This document shows positions 10,279 to 18,671 of a stretch of 45,161 nt of DNA, piece by piece. Below the pieces are notes generated by a model that was given only the letters and a program-made list of their open reading frames with translations, ran no database searches and was not told the origin of the DNA. Each line of letters starts with the position of its first letter. The stretch's first letter is position 1. A program made the position numbers and the translations under genes. This DNA comes from Minisyncoccota bacterium (GTDB taxonomy: Bacteria > Patescibacteriota > Minisyncoccia > Minisyncoccales > JAQTVQ01), in contig JAQTVQ010000001.1 of assembly GCA_028706715.1 (NCBI GenBank), forward strand, positions 1 to 45,161, written 5' to 3'.

Positions 10279-10731
10279 ATGAACAAAAAAATAATTGCTA
10301 TATTTTTAGTAACTATCTTAATCGTCGGAGGAGGATCTTTTTACGGAGGGATTAAATACAGCGAAGGCCAAACGTCCGCTAAATTCGCCGCCAGGGGAGC
10401 CGGTAATTTTCAACCGCAGGAAATGAACGGCTCAACCGGCTCAAGAACAGGCTTTCGCGCAAATGGAAACGGGAATATGATATCTGGAGAGATCATCGCC
10501 AAAGACGAACAAAGTATTATTGTAAAATCGCGGGATAACAGCTCTAAAATTATTTTTATCTCCGAGTCTACTGAAACATTAAAACAAGCCTCCGGATCTC
10601 TTGACGATCTAACCGTAGGCGAACAGGTCGCTGTTACCGGAACAGCGGACGCCAGCGGAAACATCACCGCAAAATCAATACAAATATTGCCAGCCACCCC
10701 CACCAGCTCTACAGAGGCCCGGCCTCTGTAA
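10279..10731 (+). CDS. Membrane-anchored DUF5666-like protein, paralogue of 5749..6255
   Basis: TM anchor, then GEIIAKDEQSIIVKSRDNSSKIIFISESTETLK...GEQVAVTGTADASGNITAKSIQILP. Confidence 0.55.
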   Translation: MNKKIIAIFLVTILIVGGGSFYGGIKYSEGQTSAKFAARGAGNFQPQEMNGSTGSRTGFRANGNGNMISGEIIAKDEQSIIVKSRDNSSKIIFISESTETLKQASGSLDDLTVGEQVAVTGTADASGNITAKSIQILPATPTSSTEARPL

Positions 10732-10744
10732 AGTTTTCCACAGG
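10710..10744. repeat. Copy 1 of 35-bp repeat tacagaggcccggcctctgtaaagttttccacagg
   Basis: Identical to 11027-11061; contains inverted repeat tacagaggcc-c-ggcctctgta; encodes the last residues and stop of 10279..10731. Confidence 0.9.
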
Positions 10745-10794
10745 TTGGCGGCACCAATCGGATTGGTGTAGGTTCGGTACAAACTTTTTGTCGC

Positions 10795-10823
10795 TTGACA
10801 GTATTAATAAGGCTTGGTATTTT
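10795..10823 (+). promoter_or_regulatory. Predicted sigma70 promoter of the cysK leader
   Basis: TTGACA (10795-10800), 17-nt spacer, TATTTT (10818-10823); start site would fall at about 10830, next to the leader ATG. Confidence 0.65.
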
Positions 10824-10830
10824 TATATCA

Positions 10831-10923
10831 ATGAACAAACAAATTAACCTAATTTCATCTTGTTGCTGTCCTTGTTGTTCTTCTTGCAAGAAAGAGGTTA
10901 ATTTTTTTGGGCCAACCGTTTAG
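10831..10923 (+). CDS. Putative Cys-rich leader peptide MNKQINLISSCCCPCCSSCKKEVNFFGPTV
   Basis: 30-codon ORF with TGT TGC TGT CCT TGT TGT TCT TCT TGC; between promoter and terminator, upstream of cysteine synthase. Confidence 0.75.
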   Translation: MNKQINLISSCCCPCCSSCKKEVNFFGPTV

Positions 10924-10967
10924 ATCCAAGACACAGACAGCCTAAACGTTTAAACAAAATCAAACAA

Positions 10968-11002
10968 AAAAAACCTCTTTCCCAATCCAAAAGAGGTTTT
11001 TT
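10968..11002 (+). terminator. Intrinsic terminator/attenuator upstream of cysK
   Basis: aaaaaacctcttt (10968-10980) pairs with aaagaggtttttt (10990-11002), 9-nt loop. Leader segment aaagaggtt (10891-10899) duplicates the 3' arm. Confidence 0.8.
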
Positions 11003-11026
11003 ATTTGAAATAATAATTAAAAGCTT

Positions 11027-11061
11027 TACAGAGGCCCGGCCTCTGTAAAGTTTTCCACAGG
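11027..11061. repeat. Copy 2 of 35-bp repeat
   Basis: Identical to 10710-10744; extended inverted repeat ctttacagaggcc-c-ggcctctgtaaag at 11024-11050. Confidence 0.9.
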
Positions 11062-11085
11062 GGTTATTAATATAATTATAAATTT

Positions 11086-12009
11086 ATGAAAAAGATAAAC
11101 GATATTTCAGGAGTTGTAGGCAATACTCCGTTAATAAAGATAGAAAATATTTACGCCAAATTGGAAACAACCAACCCGACCGGCAGCATTAAAGACAGAA
11201 TGGTTTGGCATATGATCGGAAAAGCGGAAAGAAAAGGGGATCTCAAAAAGGGAAGCACTATCATAGAAGTTACTTCCGGCAATACGGGCATTTCTTTTGC
11301 CATGGCTGCGGCTGTGAAAGGATATCGTTTTATTGCCGTAATGCCCGAGTCTATGAGTATTGAACGCAGAAAAATGATCAAGGCTTTTGGAGGCGAAATA
11401 GTTTTAACTCCGGCAAAAGAAGATATGGACGGCGCGGTTAAAAAATATGAAGAGCTTGTTAAGAAAAATAAAAATGCATGGCTTCCAAAACAATTTGAGA
11501 ACCAAGACAACGCCGATTCCCATCGTTTTGGTACGGCAAAAGAAATAATAGAACAAACAGGCGGCAGAATAGACGCATTTGTAGCGGGCACGGGCACCGG
11601 AGGAACATTAATCGGAATAGGCAAGGCTTTAAAAGCCAAATATCCCAAAGTAAAGATTTTTGGCATTGAACCGGCCGAATCTCCGATTATTTCCAAAGGA
11701 AAATCCGGTATTCATAAGATACAAGGAATCGGAGAAGGTTTTGTTCCCGCTCTCATAGAAAAAAACAGCCATTTGATTGACGGCTTTCTGCTCGTCAAAA
11801 GCCAAGAGGCTCTTAATATGAAAGAAAAACTGGCTAAAAAATACGGAGTTTTTACAGGCATAAGCTCCGGAGCCAATGTTTTTGCCGCACTGAAACTGGC
11901 TAAAAAATACAAAACAGTAGTAACTGTTTTGCCCGACAGGGGAGAAAGATATCTAAGCGAAGACTGTTCAAACATTGAATGCCAAACTTCGTGTAAAAAA
12001 AGACAGTAA
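11086..12009 (+). CDS. cysK: Cysteine synthase (PLP-dependent, CysK/CysM family)
   Basis: VGNTPLIKIENIYAKLETTNPTGSIKDRM, EVTSGNTGISFAMAAA, GTGTGGTLIGIG, GISSGANVFAALKLA. Confidence 0.92.
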   Translation: MKKINDISGVVGNTPLIKIENIYAKLETTNPTGSIKDRMVWHMIGKAERKGDLKKGSTIIEVTSGNTGISFAMAAAVKGYRFIAVMPESMSIERRKMIKAFGGEIVLTPAKEDMDGAVKKYEELVKKNKNAWLPKQFENQDNADSHRFGTAKEIIEQTGGRIDAFVAGTGTGGTLIGIGKALKAKYPKVKIFGIEPAESPIISKGKSGIHKIQGIGEGFVPALIEKNSHLIDGFLLVKSQEALNMKEKLAKKYGVFTGISSGANVFAALKLAKKYKTVVTVLPDRGERYLSEDCSNIECQTSCKKRQ

Positions 12010-12033
12010 GCCCGCAACGGCTCCGGCTAAAAA

Positions 12034-12058
12034 TCTGCGCCGATCGGATTGGCGCAGA
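12034..12058. repeat. Intergenic palindrome tctgcgccgatcggattggcgcaga
   Basis: 12-bp stem with one G-T; core atcggattgg is shared with caccaatcggattggtg at 10752-10768. Confidence 0.6.
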
Positions 12059-12106
12059 CTTGTAAGGTTTGATTTTTACTGCGGGTTTGATTTTTGGTAG
12101 AATAAA

Positions 12107-12895
12107 TTGTTTATGAATTTGGCCATTGTTAAAATCGGGGGATCGGTAATAACCGACAAAAAAAGCCTAACTCCGAAGATAAATTCCAAAAATTTAAAAA
12201 TAATCGCCGGGCAGCTTAAAAATTTTAAGCTGCCTTATATTTTAATCCATGGAGCCGGATCTTTCGGACACCCTATTGTTAAAAAAAGCGGTATAGACAA
12301 GGGGATAAAAAATAAAAGCCATCTGATTGCTTTTGCAGAGACCCAAAGATTGCAAAACCGGCTTAATTGTCTGGTTTGCGATTTTTTAATAAAACAAGAG
12401 ATCCCGGCTGTTCCCTGCCAAGCTTCCAGCCACGCGATAATGAAGAAGGGAAGGCTTGTTAAAATGGAATTCAAAGCCATAGAAAATATGGTCAAATTAA
12501 AAATGGTCCCTGTTCTTTACGGCGTTCCGGCTTATGATGAAGCACAAGGATGTTCAATTTTGTCCGGCGATCAAATTGCCCCTTATCTAGCCTTGAAGCT
12601 TAAAGCCGATAAAATTATTGAAGCCGGAGACGTGGAAGGAGTTTGCACCTGCGATCCTAAAAAAAACAAAGAAGCGAAATTGATTGAAAAAATCAATAAA
12701 AAAAATTTTAACGAAATTATTAGATATCTCTCCGGCAGCCAAACGATTGATGTTACCGGCGGAATGAAGCAAAAATACCTGGAATTGGCCGACACAGCCA
12801 AAAAAGGGATAATTACTCAAATCGTCCACTTTAAACGCTTAGAAGCCGCATTAGACGGCCAGGAAGCAGGCACAACAATCAACTTTAAAGAGTAA
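12107..12895 (+). CDS. Isopentenyl phosphate kinase-like amino acid kinase family protein
   Basis: VKIGGSVITDK, ILIHGAGSFGHPIVKK, GCSILSGDQIAPYLA, DVTGGMKQKYLE; HGAGSFGH is typical of IPK. Confidence 0.8.
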   Translation: MFMNLAIVKIGGSVITDKKSLTPKINSKNLKIIAGQLKNFKLPYILIHGAGSFGHPIVKKSGIDKGIKNKSHLIAFAETQRLQNRLNCLVCDFLIKQEIPAVPCQASSHAIMKKGRLVKMEFKAIENMVKLKMVPVLYGVPAYDEAQGCSILSGDQIAPYLALKLKADKIIEAGDVEGVCTCDPKKNKEAKLIEKINKKNFNEIIRYLSGSQTIDVTGGMKQKYLELADTAKKGIITQIVHFKRLEAALDGQEAGTTINFKE

Positions 12896-13012
12896 AAGCT
12901 TTTAAGCTCCCGCTTTAGCGGGCGAAGCCTGGCTTCTGTAAAGTCTGCGAAGATTGGTTTACATGCGGGGCTTTTAACGGTATATATTATTTGTTACATA
13001 TAATTATTTATT

Positions 13013-14080
13013 ATGGCTCTTTCCATAGGCATTGTCGGCCTGCCCAATGTAGGCAAGTCAACATTGTTTGAAACTATCACCAAAAAACAAGTAGACAGGC
13101 AAAATTATCCTTTCTGCACCATTGACCCGAATGTCGGGGTCGTTGCCGTGCCCGATGAACGAGTTGAAAAGCTGGCCGAAATGACTAAATCAGCCAAAAA
13201 AGTTTATACCACCATTGAATTTTTTGACATTGCCGGATTGGTCGCGGGCGCCAGCCAAGGAGAAGGGCTGGGAAACAAATTTTTAACAAACATCCGCGAA
13301 ACGGATGCAGTTCTTTATGTTTTGCGCGTTTTTTTAAACGATAAAGTTATCAACACTCAAAACAGCGTTGATCCGATCCGCGACAAAGATATTCTTGATA
13401 CGGAATTAATTTTAAAAGATTTGGAAACAGTCTCAAAAAGGATTAAAAGCATGGAAGGAGATATTAAAGCCGGAAAAAAAGAAGCGATTAAAGAATTTGA
13501 AGCTTTAAGCAAAGCAAAAAAATTTCTAGAAGAAGGAAAAATATTAGTTGAACAGGAATTTACCCTTGAAGAATTGAAAGAAATGAAAAGCTACCAGCTT
13601 TTAACTTTAAAGCCCAGGCTGTATTTATTAAACGGCAAAGACGAAGAAGTGCCCGAAAGCATTATTGAAGAATTCAAGTCCCATAATTGGCCTTTTTTAA
13701 TAGTGGATATGGCCACTGAATTTGAAGCAGCGGGATTTTCTTTGGAAGAAAGAAAAGAGCTCGGCCTGCCGCTGGAAACCGAACTGGATATACTTATTAA
13801 AAAATGCTACGAAACTTTAGGCTTGATAACTTTTCTAACTACCGGACCGGACGAAACGAGAGCATGGACCATAAAAAAAGGATCAAAAGCGCCTCAAGCC
13901 GGAGGAGCCATTCATAGCGACTTTGAAAAATCATTTATCAGAGCCGATGTTATAAACTGGAAAGATCTGCTGGAAACGAACGGCTTTGGCAAGGCTAGAG
14001 AAAAAGGATTGATCCGAACCGAAGGAAAGGAGTATGTTGTTAAAGACGGAGATGTGATTGAAATAAAACACGGAGCATAA
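13013..14080 (+). CDS. ychF: Redox-regulated ATPase YchF
   Basis: GIVGLPNVGKSTLF, NYPFCTIDPNVGVVAVPDERV, DIAGLVAGASQGEGLGNKFL, C-terminal TGS-like domain. Confidence 0.95.
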   Translation: MALSIGIVGLPNVGKSTLFETITKKQVDRQNYPFCTIDPNVGVVAVPDERVEKLAEMTKSAKKVYTTIEFFDIAGLVAGASQGEGLGNKFLTNIRETDAVLYVLRVFLNDKVINTQNSVDPIRDKDILDTELILKDLETVSKRIKSMEGDIKAGKKEAIKEFEALSKAKKFLEEGKILVEQEFTLEELKEMKSYQLLTLKPRLYLLNGKDEEVPESIIEEFKSHNWPFLIVDMATEFEAAGFSLEERKELGLPLETELDILIKKCYETLGLITFLTTGPDETRAWTIKKGSKAPQAGGAIHSDFEKSFIRADVINWKDLLETNGFGKAREKGLIRTEGKEYVVKDGDVIEIKHGA

Positions 14081-14105
14081 AAATCCCGCTAAAACGGGAT
14101 TTTTA
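14079..14105 (+). terminator. Intrinsic terminator after ychF
   Basis: aaaaatcccgctaaaacgggattttta hairpin plus T tract. Confidence 0.85.
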
Positions 14106-14196
14106 TTAAAAAGCCGAAAAAAAGGTAAACATTTTGGAAATAATTTGTTAAAATATAAAAGGAATTTAAAATTTAAAAAATTAATACAAATATCAT

Positions 14197-15190
14197 ATGG
14201 TTTGGCTCTCCGCCTTAAACGGCTATACCGCCTTAGTTAGCGGAATATTTATGCTTTGTATGGGCTTTTTCGTATTTTTTAAAAGCCCTACAAAAAAACT
14301 TAATATAGTCTATCTGCTCTTCACCGCTTCAATGGCCAACTGGCTTATTGTCAGTTAATTCCAAAAGCGAAGCAGAGGCTATTTTTTGGGACAGAATCGT
14401 GTACTTGGGAGTGGCCTTTATTCCTTCTTCTCTTTTTCATTTAGGCTTGATTTTTACGGACAAGGAGAAAACAAATAAAAAATGGATTAGTTTGGGATAT
14501 TTTTTTTCTTTCGTTTTTGTTTTCTTGAGTCAAACTCCATATTTTATAGACGGAATTTATGAATACAGCTGGGGAGTCCACTCTCAAGCAAGAATATTTC
14601 ATCATCTATTTCTGCTCTTCTTTTTCTCTTATTCCTCTCTTTTCGTTTGGAACACATATAAATATTTAAAGGGAGCCTCAAAGGAAAACTTTGTCCAAGT
14701 TCAACAAATCAAATACTTCCTAGTTTCTTTTATTATTTTACTTTCAGGCTCTTACGCTTTTTTGGCCGCTTACAATATTAATTTCAACCCATTGGGAGCT
14801 TATCTTTTGGAGCTGCTTTCCGTTTCAATTTTATCTTTTGCCATCACAAAATACCGCCTCTTTGAAACCAAGGCTCTTTTGACTGAACTATTGGTAATCA
14901 GCATGGCTATCGTGCTTTTTGTTTTGCCTTTTTTTATGCCGACCGCAACTTTAAAAATCGCCGCGATCATTATCTTTTCCTTATATTCAATCGTTGGCTA
15001 TCTCCTCATAAAATCCACCAAAAAAGAAGTTAAAGCCAAAGAAGGCTTGGAATGCGTCGTCAAAGAAAGGACCAAAGAGCTGGCAGACCGCAACGAGGAG
15101 CTGGAGAAGTGGTACAAGCTTACCATCGGCAGGGAAGTGCGTATGGCGGAGCTGAAGGAGAAAATTAAGGAGATGGAGGGGAAAAATTAA
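14197..15190 (+). pseudogene. 7TM sensor-like protein (histidine-kinase N-terminal type) with apparent frameshift; no kinase domain
   Basis: ATG at 14197 reads MVWLSALNGYTALVSGIFMLCMGFFVFFKSPTKKLNIVYLLFTASMANWLIVS* (stop 14356-14358); the homologous remainder continues in another frame (14348..15190). Similar to 38116..39132. Confidence 0.6.
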
Positions 15191-15202
15191 TGCAGTTATA
15201 AT

Positions 15203-15239
15203 AAAACAGTCCCTAAATCAATCTAGGGACTGTTTTTTT
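15203..15239. terminator. Bidirectional terminator
   Basis: aaaacagtccctaaatcaatctagggactgttttttt between convergent ORFs. Confidence 0.85.
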
Positions 15240-15668
15240 GTTTCTATCAATTCTTTCTTGCTTGATGTCGGCCGCAGGGTTGAAATCTTTTTTTAATAGC
15301 TCGTATTTGATTTCAAAATTATTCTCCGAAAAAAAATCTGTTTTTTTAACCTTGGTAAAAATCCACTTGGTTTCGCCCGGATTCAAAGAAAAGCAAACAA
15401 TCCCATTTTCTGAATCCGTTCCCGAAACGCCGGTTTCGCTTGAAGCGTCCGCCCAAAGAAGGGAAGATTCGGATTCTTTTCCTTCGGGAATTACAATTTT
15501 GTAACATTGAACGGTTATTGCCGGCTGGCCGGTAAAATACGAGTTATTGGTAAACGATTGTATTCTTCCAAAAAATTCTTGTTTTGAAAAATAACTTTCA
15601 ACCAAATTTTTACCCATAAAGAGAAAACAGCAAGCCAATAAAGCAAACATTATTACTTTTACTTTCAT
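15213..15668 (-). CDS. Hypothetical exported or membrane-anchored protein
   Basis: N-terminal hydrophobic segment MKVKVIMFALLACCFLFMGKN; open 151-codon ORF. Confidence 0.5.
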   Translation of the reverse strand: MKVKVIMFALLACCFLFMGKNLVESYFSKQEFFGRIQSFTNNSYFTGQPAITVQCYKIVIPEGKESESSLLWADASSETGVSGTDSENGIVCFSLNPGETKWIFTKVKKTDFFSENNFEIKYELLKKDFNPAADIKQERIDRNKKTVPRLI

Positions 15669-15844
15669 TATTGTGTCCCTTCTTTAATTAATAAAACCAT
15701 TAATAAAAAAATTAATGGCTGATAAAAACTTCGGAAGCAGGACTATTTAAAATAGCAACAGACTTCTATTTTTATCACCCTTCTTCTCTTTTGGCAATTG
15801 GCATTTATCCACAATTTTGATAGGATTAAAATCATAAAGAAAAT

Positions 15845-16849
15845 ATGAATTTTGAAAAAATTGATGAATTATTGGTGGGGGAGCCTCTTTACCGCATAAA
15901 GCAAATTAAAAAAGCTCTCTACAAAGATCTTATTGAAGACTGGTCTCAAGCGACAACTCTGCCGATGTCCTTGCGCGAAAAGCTGAACAAAGAATCTCCT
16001 TTGGAAATCAACGCCGAACTTTTTGAATCCAAAGATAAGAAAACAATAAAAGCTTTAATTGCGTTTAAAGACGGAATAAAGATTGAGAGCGTTTTAATGA
16101 GACACAGAGACGGCCGAAACACCGTTTGCGTTTCTTCGCAAGCCGGATGCGCCTTGGGCTGCGCTTTTTGCGCCACAGGAAAGATGGGCTTCAAACGCAA
16201 TCTTTCCGCTTTTGAAATAGCCCAACAGGTTTTGCTTTTCGGAAGGCTTTTGAAAAAAAACAAAGAGAAGGTGGCGAATGTGGTCTTTATGGGAATGGGA
16301 GAGCCTTTTCTTAACTATGACAATGTTTTAAGCGCGATTAATTTTCTCAACGATCCGGACGGCTTTGGTCTTGGAGCTAGAAATTTTTCCATATCAACCG
16401 CCGGCATCATTGAAGGAATAAGGAAGCTTTCAAACGAAAAGATGGAGATAAACCTTGCCGTTTCTCTCCATGCCCCAAACCAAAAATTAAGATCCGAATT
16501 GATGCCCATTAACAAAAAATATCCCATCGGCAAAGTGTTTGAGGCTGTTGAAAAATACGTAAAAGCGAGAAAAAGGAAAGTAATGTTTGAGTATATAATG
16601 ATAAAAGACGTAAACGACTCTGCCCAAGACGCCAAAGAATTGGCCAAGCTGATGAAAAATCCTTTATATTTTGTTAATCTCATCCCTCTTAATCCCGTTC
16701 CCGGATTTGAACCGTCTCCTTTGGAAAAAATTAAAAAATTTAAAAAAATTCTTCTCGGCTGCGGCGTTCAGGCAACCCAAAGATACCGATTCGGACAAGA
16801 TATTAGCGCGGCTTGCGGACAGCTGGCCGGAAAAAATAATTTAAAATAA
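15845..16849 (+). CDS. rlmN: 23S rRNA (adenine(2503)-C(2))-methyltransferase RlmN
   Basis: Radical SAM CALGCAFCATGKMGFKRNL, VFMGMGEPFLNYDNV, ISTAGI, NLAVSLHAPN, GCGVQATQRYRFGQDISAACGQL. Confidence 0.95.
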   Translation: MNFEKIDELLVGEPLYRIKQIKKALYKDLIEDWSQATTLPMSLREKLNKESPLEINAELFESKDKKTIKALIAFKDGIKIESVLMRHRDGRNTVCVSSQAGCALGCAFCATGKMGFKRNLSAFEIAQQVLLFGRLLKKNKEKVANVVFMGMGEPFLNYDNVLSAINFLNDPDGFGLGARNFSISTAGIIEGIRKLSNEKMEINLAVSLHAPNQKLRSELMPINKKYPIGKVFEAVEKYVKARKRKVMFEYIMIKDVNDSAQDAKELAKLMKNPLYFVNLIPLNPVPGFEPSPLEKIKKFKKILLGCGVQATQRYRFGQDISAACGQLAGKNNLK

Positions 16850-16855
16850 TAAATT

Positions 16856-17167
16856 ATGGACTACCAAATTTCTTATCTGCTCGGATCGCTAATTGCGGTA
16901 ATGTTTTTCAGCACAATATATTATTCCATCAAAATAATCATCGCCAGGAAAAAAGCAAGAGAAGAAACCAAAGAAGCCGCCTTGGTTCTTGCGGAAAGAT
17001 TTAAAAAGCTCCGCCAAGAGATAAGAGAGCAGACCCAAAAACTTAAGAAGAAAAAGGTTCTGTCCCTTGAAGAAAATATCAATTACAAAAAAATGAAAGA
17101 AGCGCTTGACTCTTCGGAAAAATACATAAACAAAGAGATCAAGGATATTCTTAAGGCTCTTAAATAA
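16856..17167 (+). CDS. Hypothetical small protein with TM segment and coiled coil
   Basis: One N-terminal TM then Lys/Glu-rich helix; follows rlmN closely. Confidence 0.55.
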   Translation: MDYQISYLLGSLIAVMFFSTIYYSIKIIIARKKAREETKEAALVLAERFKKLRQEIREQTQKLKKKKVLSLEENINYKKMKEALDSSEKYINKEIKDILKALK

Positions 17168-17174
17168 TTCAATT

Positions 17175-17210
17175 AAAAAAACGCGCCCGGATTTTGCGGC
17201 GCGTTTTTTA
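17175..17210. terminator. Bidirectional terminator between 16856..17167 and efp
   Basis: aaaaaacgcgcccggattttgcggcgcgtttttt. Confidence 0.8.
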
Positions 17211-17229
17211 ATTGATAAAAAATTACAAA

Positions 17230-17790
17230 TTAAACCCTCTTTGAATATTCTCCGGTTGAAGTATTCACTTCAACAATGTCTCCGGCTTCAACGAAAAGAG
17301 GAACATTAATTTGAGTTCCTGTTTCCAATACCGCTATTTTGGTTCCCCCTTGGGCGCGGTCTCCCTTGACTCCGGGAGCGGCTTCGGCAACTTTTAACTG
17401 GACTTTAATGGGCAAGGAAATATTAATAATCTTTCCTTCAAATCTCAATCCTTCAATAATTTGGTCCGATTTAACAAATTTGACGCTGTCTCCCAGCAAG
17501 TCTTCCGGCAATTCAAAGCGATTTTTAGGGTCATCGGCTCCGCAGAAAACATATTTTCCGCGATTGGCGTAAATGAATTTTACTTCTACTTTTTCCAGCT
17601 CCGCTTCTTCAAAACGATCCGACTGGTGGAAGGATTTATCCGTAATTTTTCCGGTTATTAAATTTTTAATTTTCGCTTTAATGACGAAAACGTCCTGCGC
17701 CTTGCCGGCTGGCTGGGATTCAACAATCTCATAAGGCACTCCGTCCATAATAAATTGAACTCCTTTCTTCAACGCAAAATAATTAATCAT
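17230..17790 (-). CDS. efp: Elongation factor P
   Basis: KLITGKITDKSFHQSDRFEEAE-type KOW/OB architecture; C-terminal VNTSTGEYSKRV. Confidence 0.93.
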   Translation of the reverse strand: MINYFALKKGVQFIMDGVPYEIVESQPAGKAQDVFVIKAKIKNLITGKITDKSFHQSDRFEEAELEKVEVKFIYANRGKYVFCGADDPKNRFELPEDLLGDSVKFVKSDQIIEGLRFEGKIINISLPIKVQLKVAEAAPGVKGDRAQGGTKIAVLETGTQINVPLFVEAGDIVEVNTSTGEYSKRV

Positions 17791-17981
17791 AATTTCTTGA
17801 AGTTAAAATGTAAAAATCAAAAATCAAAATTAAGGCATCCCTCCTCCTCCAGCTGGCGGAGAAAGGATTGTATATATCGCGAAGCGATACATTAATTTTA
17901 CATTTTGATATTTACATTTTTCATTTTATTGATTATTCACTTAAAATGTAAATATTTTTTATAGACCTATTTAAGGCAATG

Positions 17982-18671
17982 TTATTTCTCCAGCCTCCAT
18001 TCTATCTCGTTTTCTTTGCCGGCAAATTCCAGCCATTCTCCGCCGTCGCCGATTACATACCACCTGTTTTTTGTTTGAGACCAAATCATAGGCCTGTTTT
18101 GAAAAAATGGCTTTTTTACTATCTCTTTCGGTTTCAAGCGATCCAGCTCCAGCCATTTTTTAAAAACCGTTTCAATGGCGTAATCCAAATTCCTGGACTT
18201 CGCCCATCCTGCGACCTTATCAATCGCTTCTTGCGCTTTGGAGACAGAGCCTGAAAGCTCTAAAAGCTGCTTGGCGGGCTTGGTAAAGCGGGAATAGACT
18301 ATCTCCCTTTTCTTGGCGCTTTCTTTCAACTGCTTCAGATTCAAACCTTTTGTTTCAAAATAATGGGTAACTATTTGGCGAATTGAAGTTTCTTCCTCAA
18401 GATCTTTCAAAAATTTTATTTTGCCCTTTTTTAAATATTCTTCAACTTTTTCCGCTATGCTTTTGCCTATGCCGGATATCTTTTCCAGTCCCTTTTTCCC
18501 TTCGTCTTTATATATCTCTTTAACATCTTTATCAAGCCTTTCCAAAGATCGCGCCGCCCCGCGGTAAGCGTTAATCTTGAAAGAATTTCCTCCTTTCAGA
18601 TCAAGCAAATAAGCTATTCTGTCCAGCGTTTTAGCTATTTCTCGGTTAACCATTATTCTTGCCCGATTCAA
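17982..18671 (-). CDS. Helix-hairpin-helix protein related to the N-terminal domain of DNA polymerase beta/PolX; no polymerase domain
   Basis: IAKTLDRIAYLLDLKGGNSFKINAYRGAARSLERL...LEKISGIGKSIAEKVEEYL; then an unrelated C-terminal segment. Likely start is ATG at 18653. Confidence 0.7.
   Translation of the reverse strand: MNRARIMVNREIAKTLDRIAYLLDLKGGNSFKINAYRGAARSLERLDKDVKEIYKDEGKKGLEKISGIGKSIAEKVEEYLKKGKIKFLKDLEEETSIRQIVTHYFETKGLNLKQLKESAKKREIVYSRFTKPAKQLLELSGSVSKAQEAIDKVAGWAKSRNLDYAIETVFKKWLELDRLKPKEIVKKPFFQNRPMIWSQTKNRWYVIGDGGEWLEFAGKENEIEWRLEK

Noticed and set aside
10410-10889. Minus-strand 159-aa ORF across the cysK leader
   Set aside because: Antisense to a real CDS and to the leader/repeat region; no recognisable family or start signals.
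17800-17960. Intergenic AT-rich attttacattt motifs near efp and at 20270-20330 as a mobile element
   Set aside because: Motifs are short, low complexity and imperfect; more likely common intergenic sequence, so listed only as a repeat.
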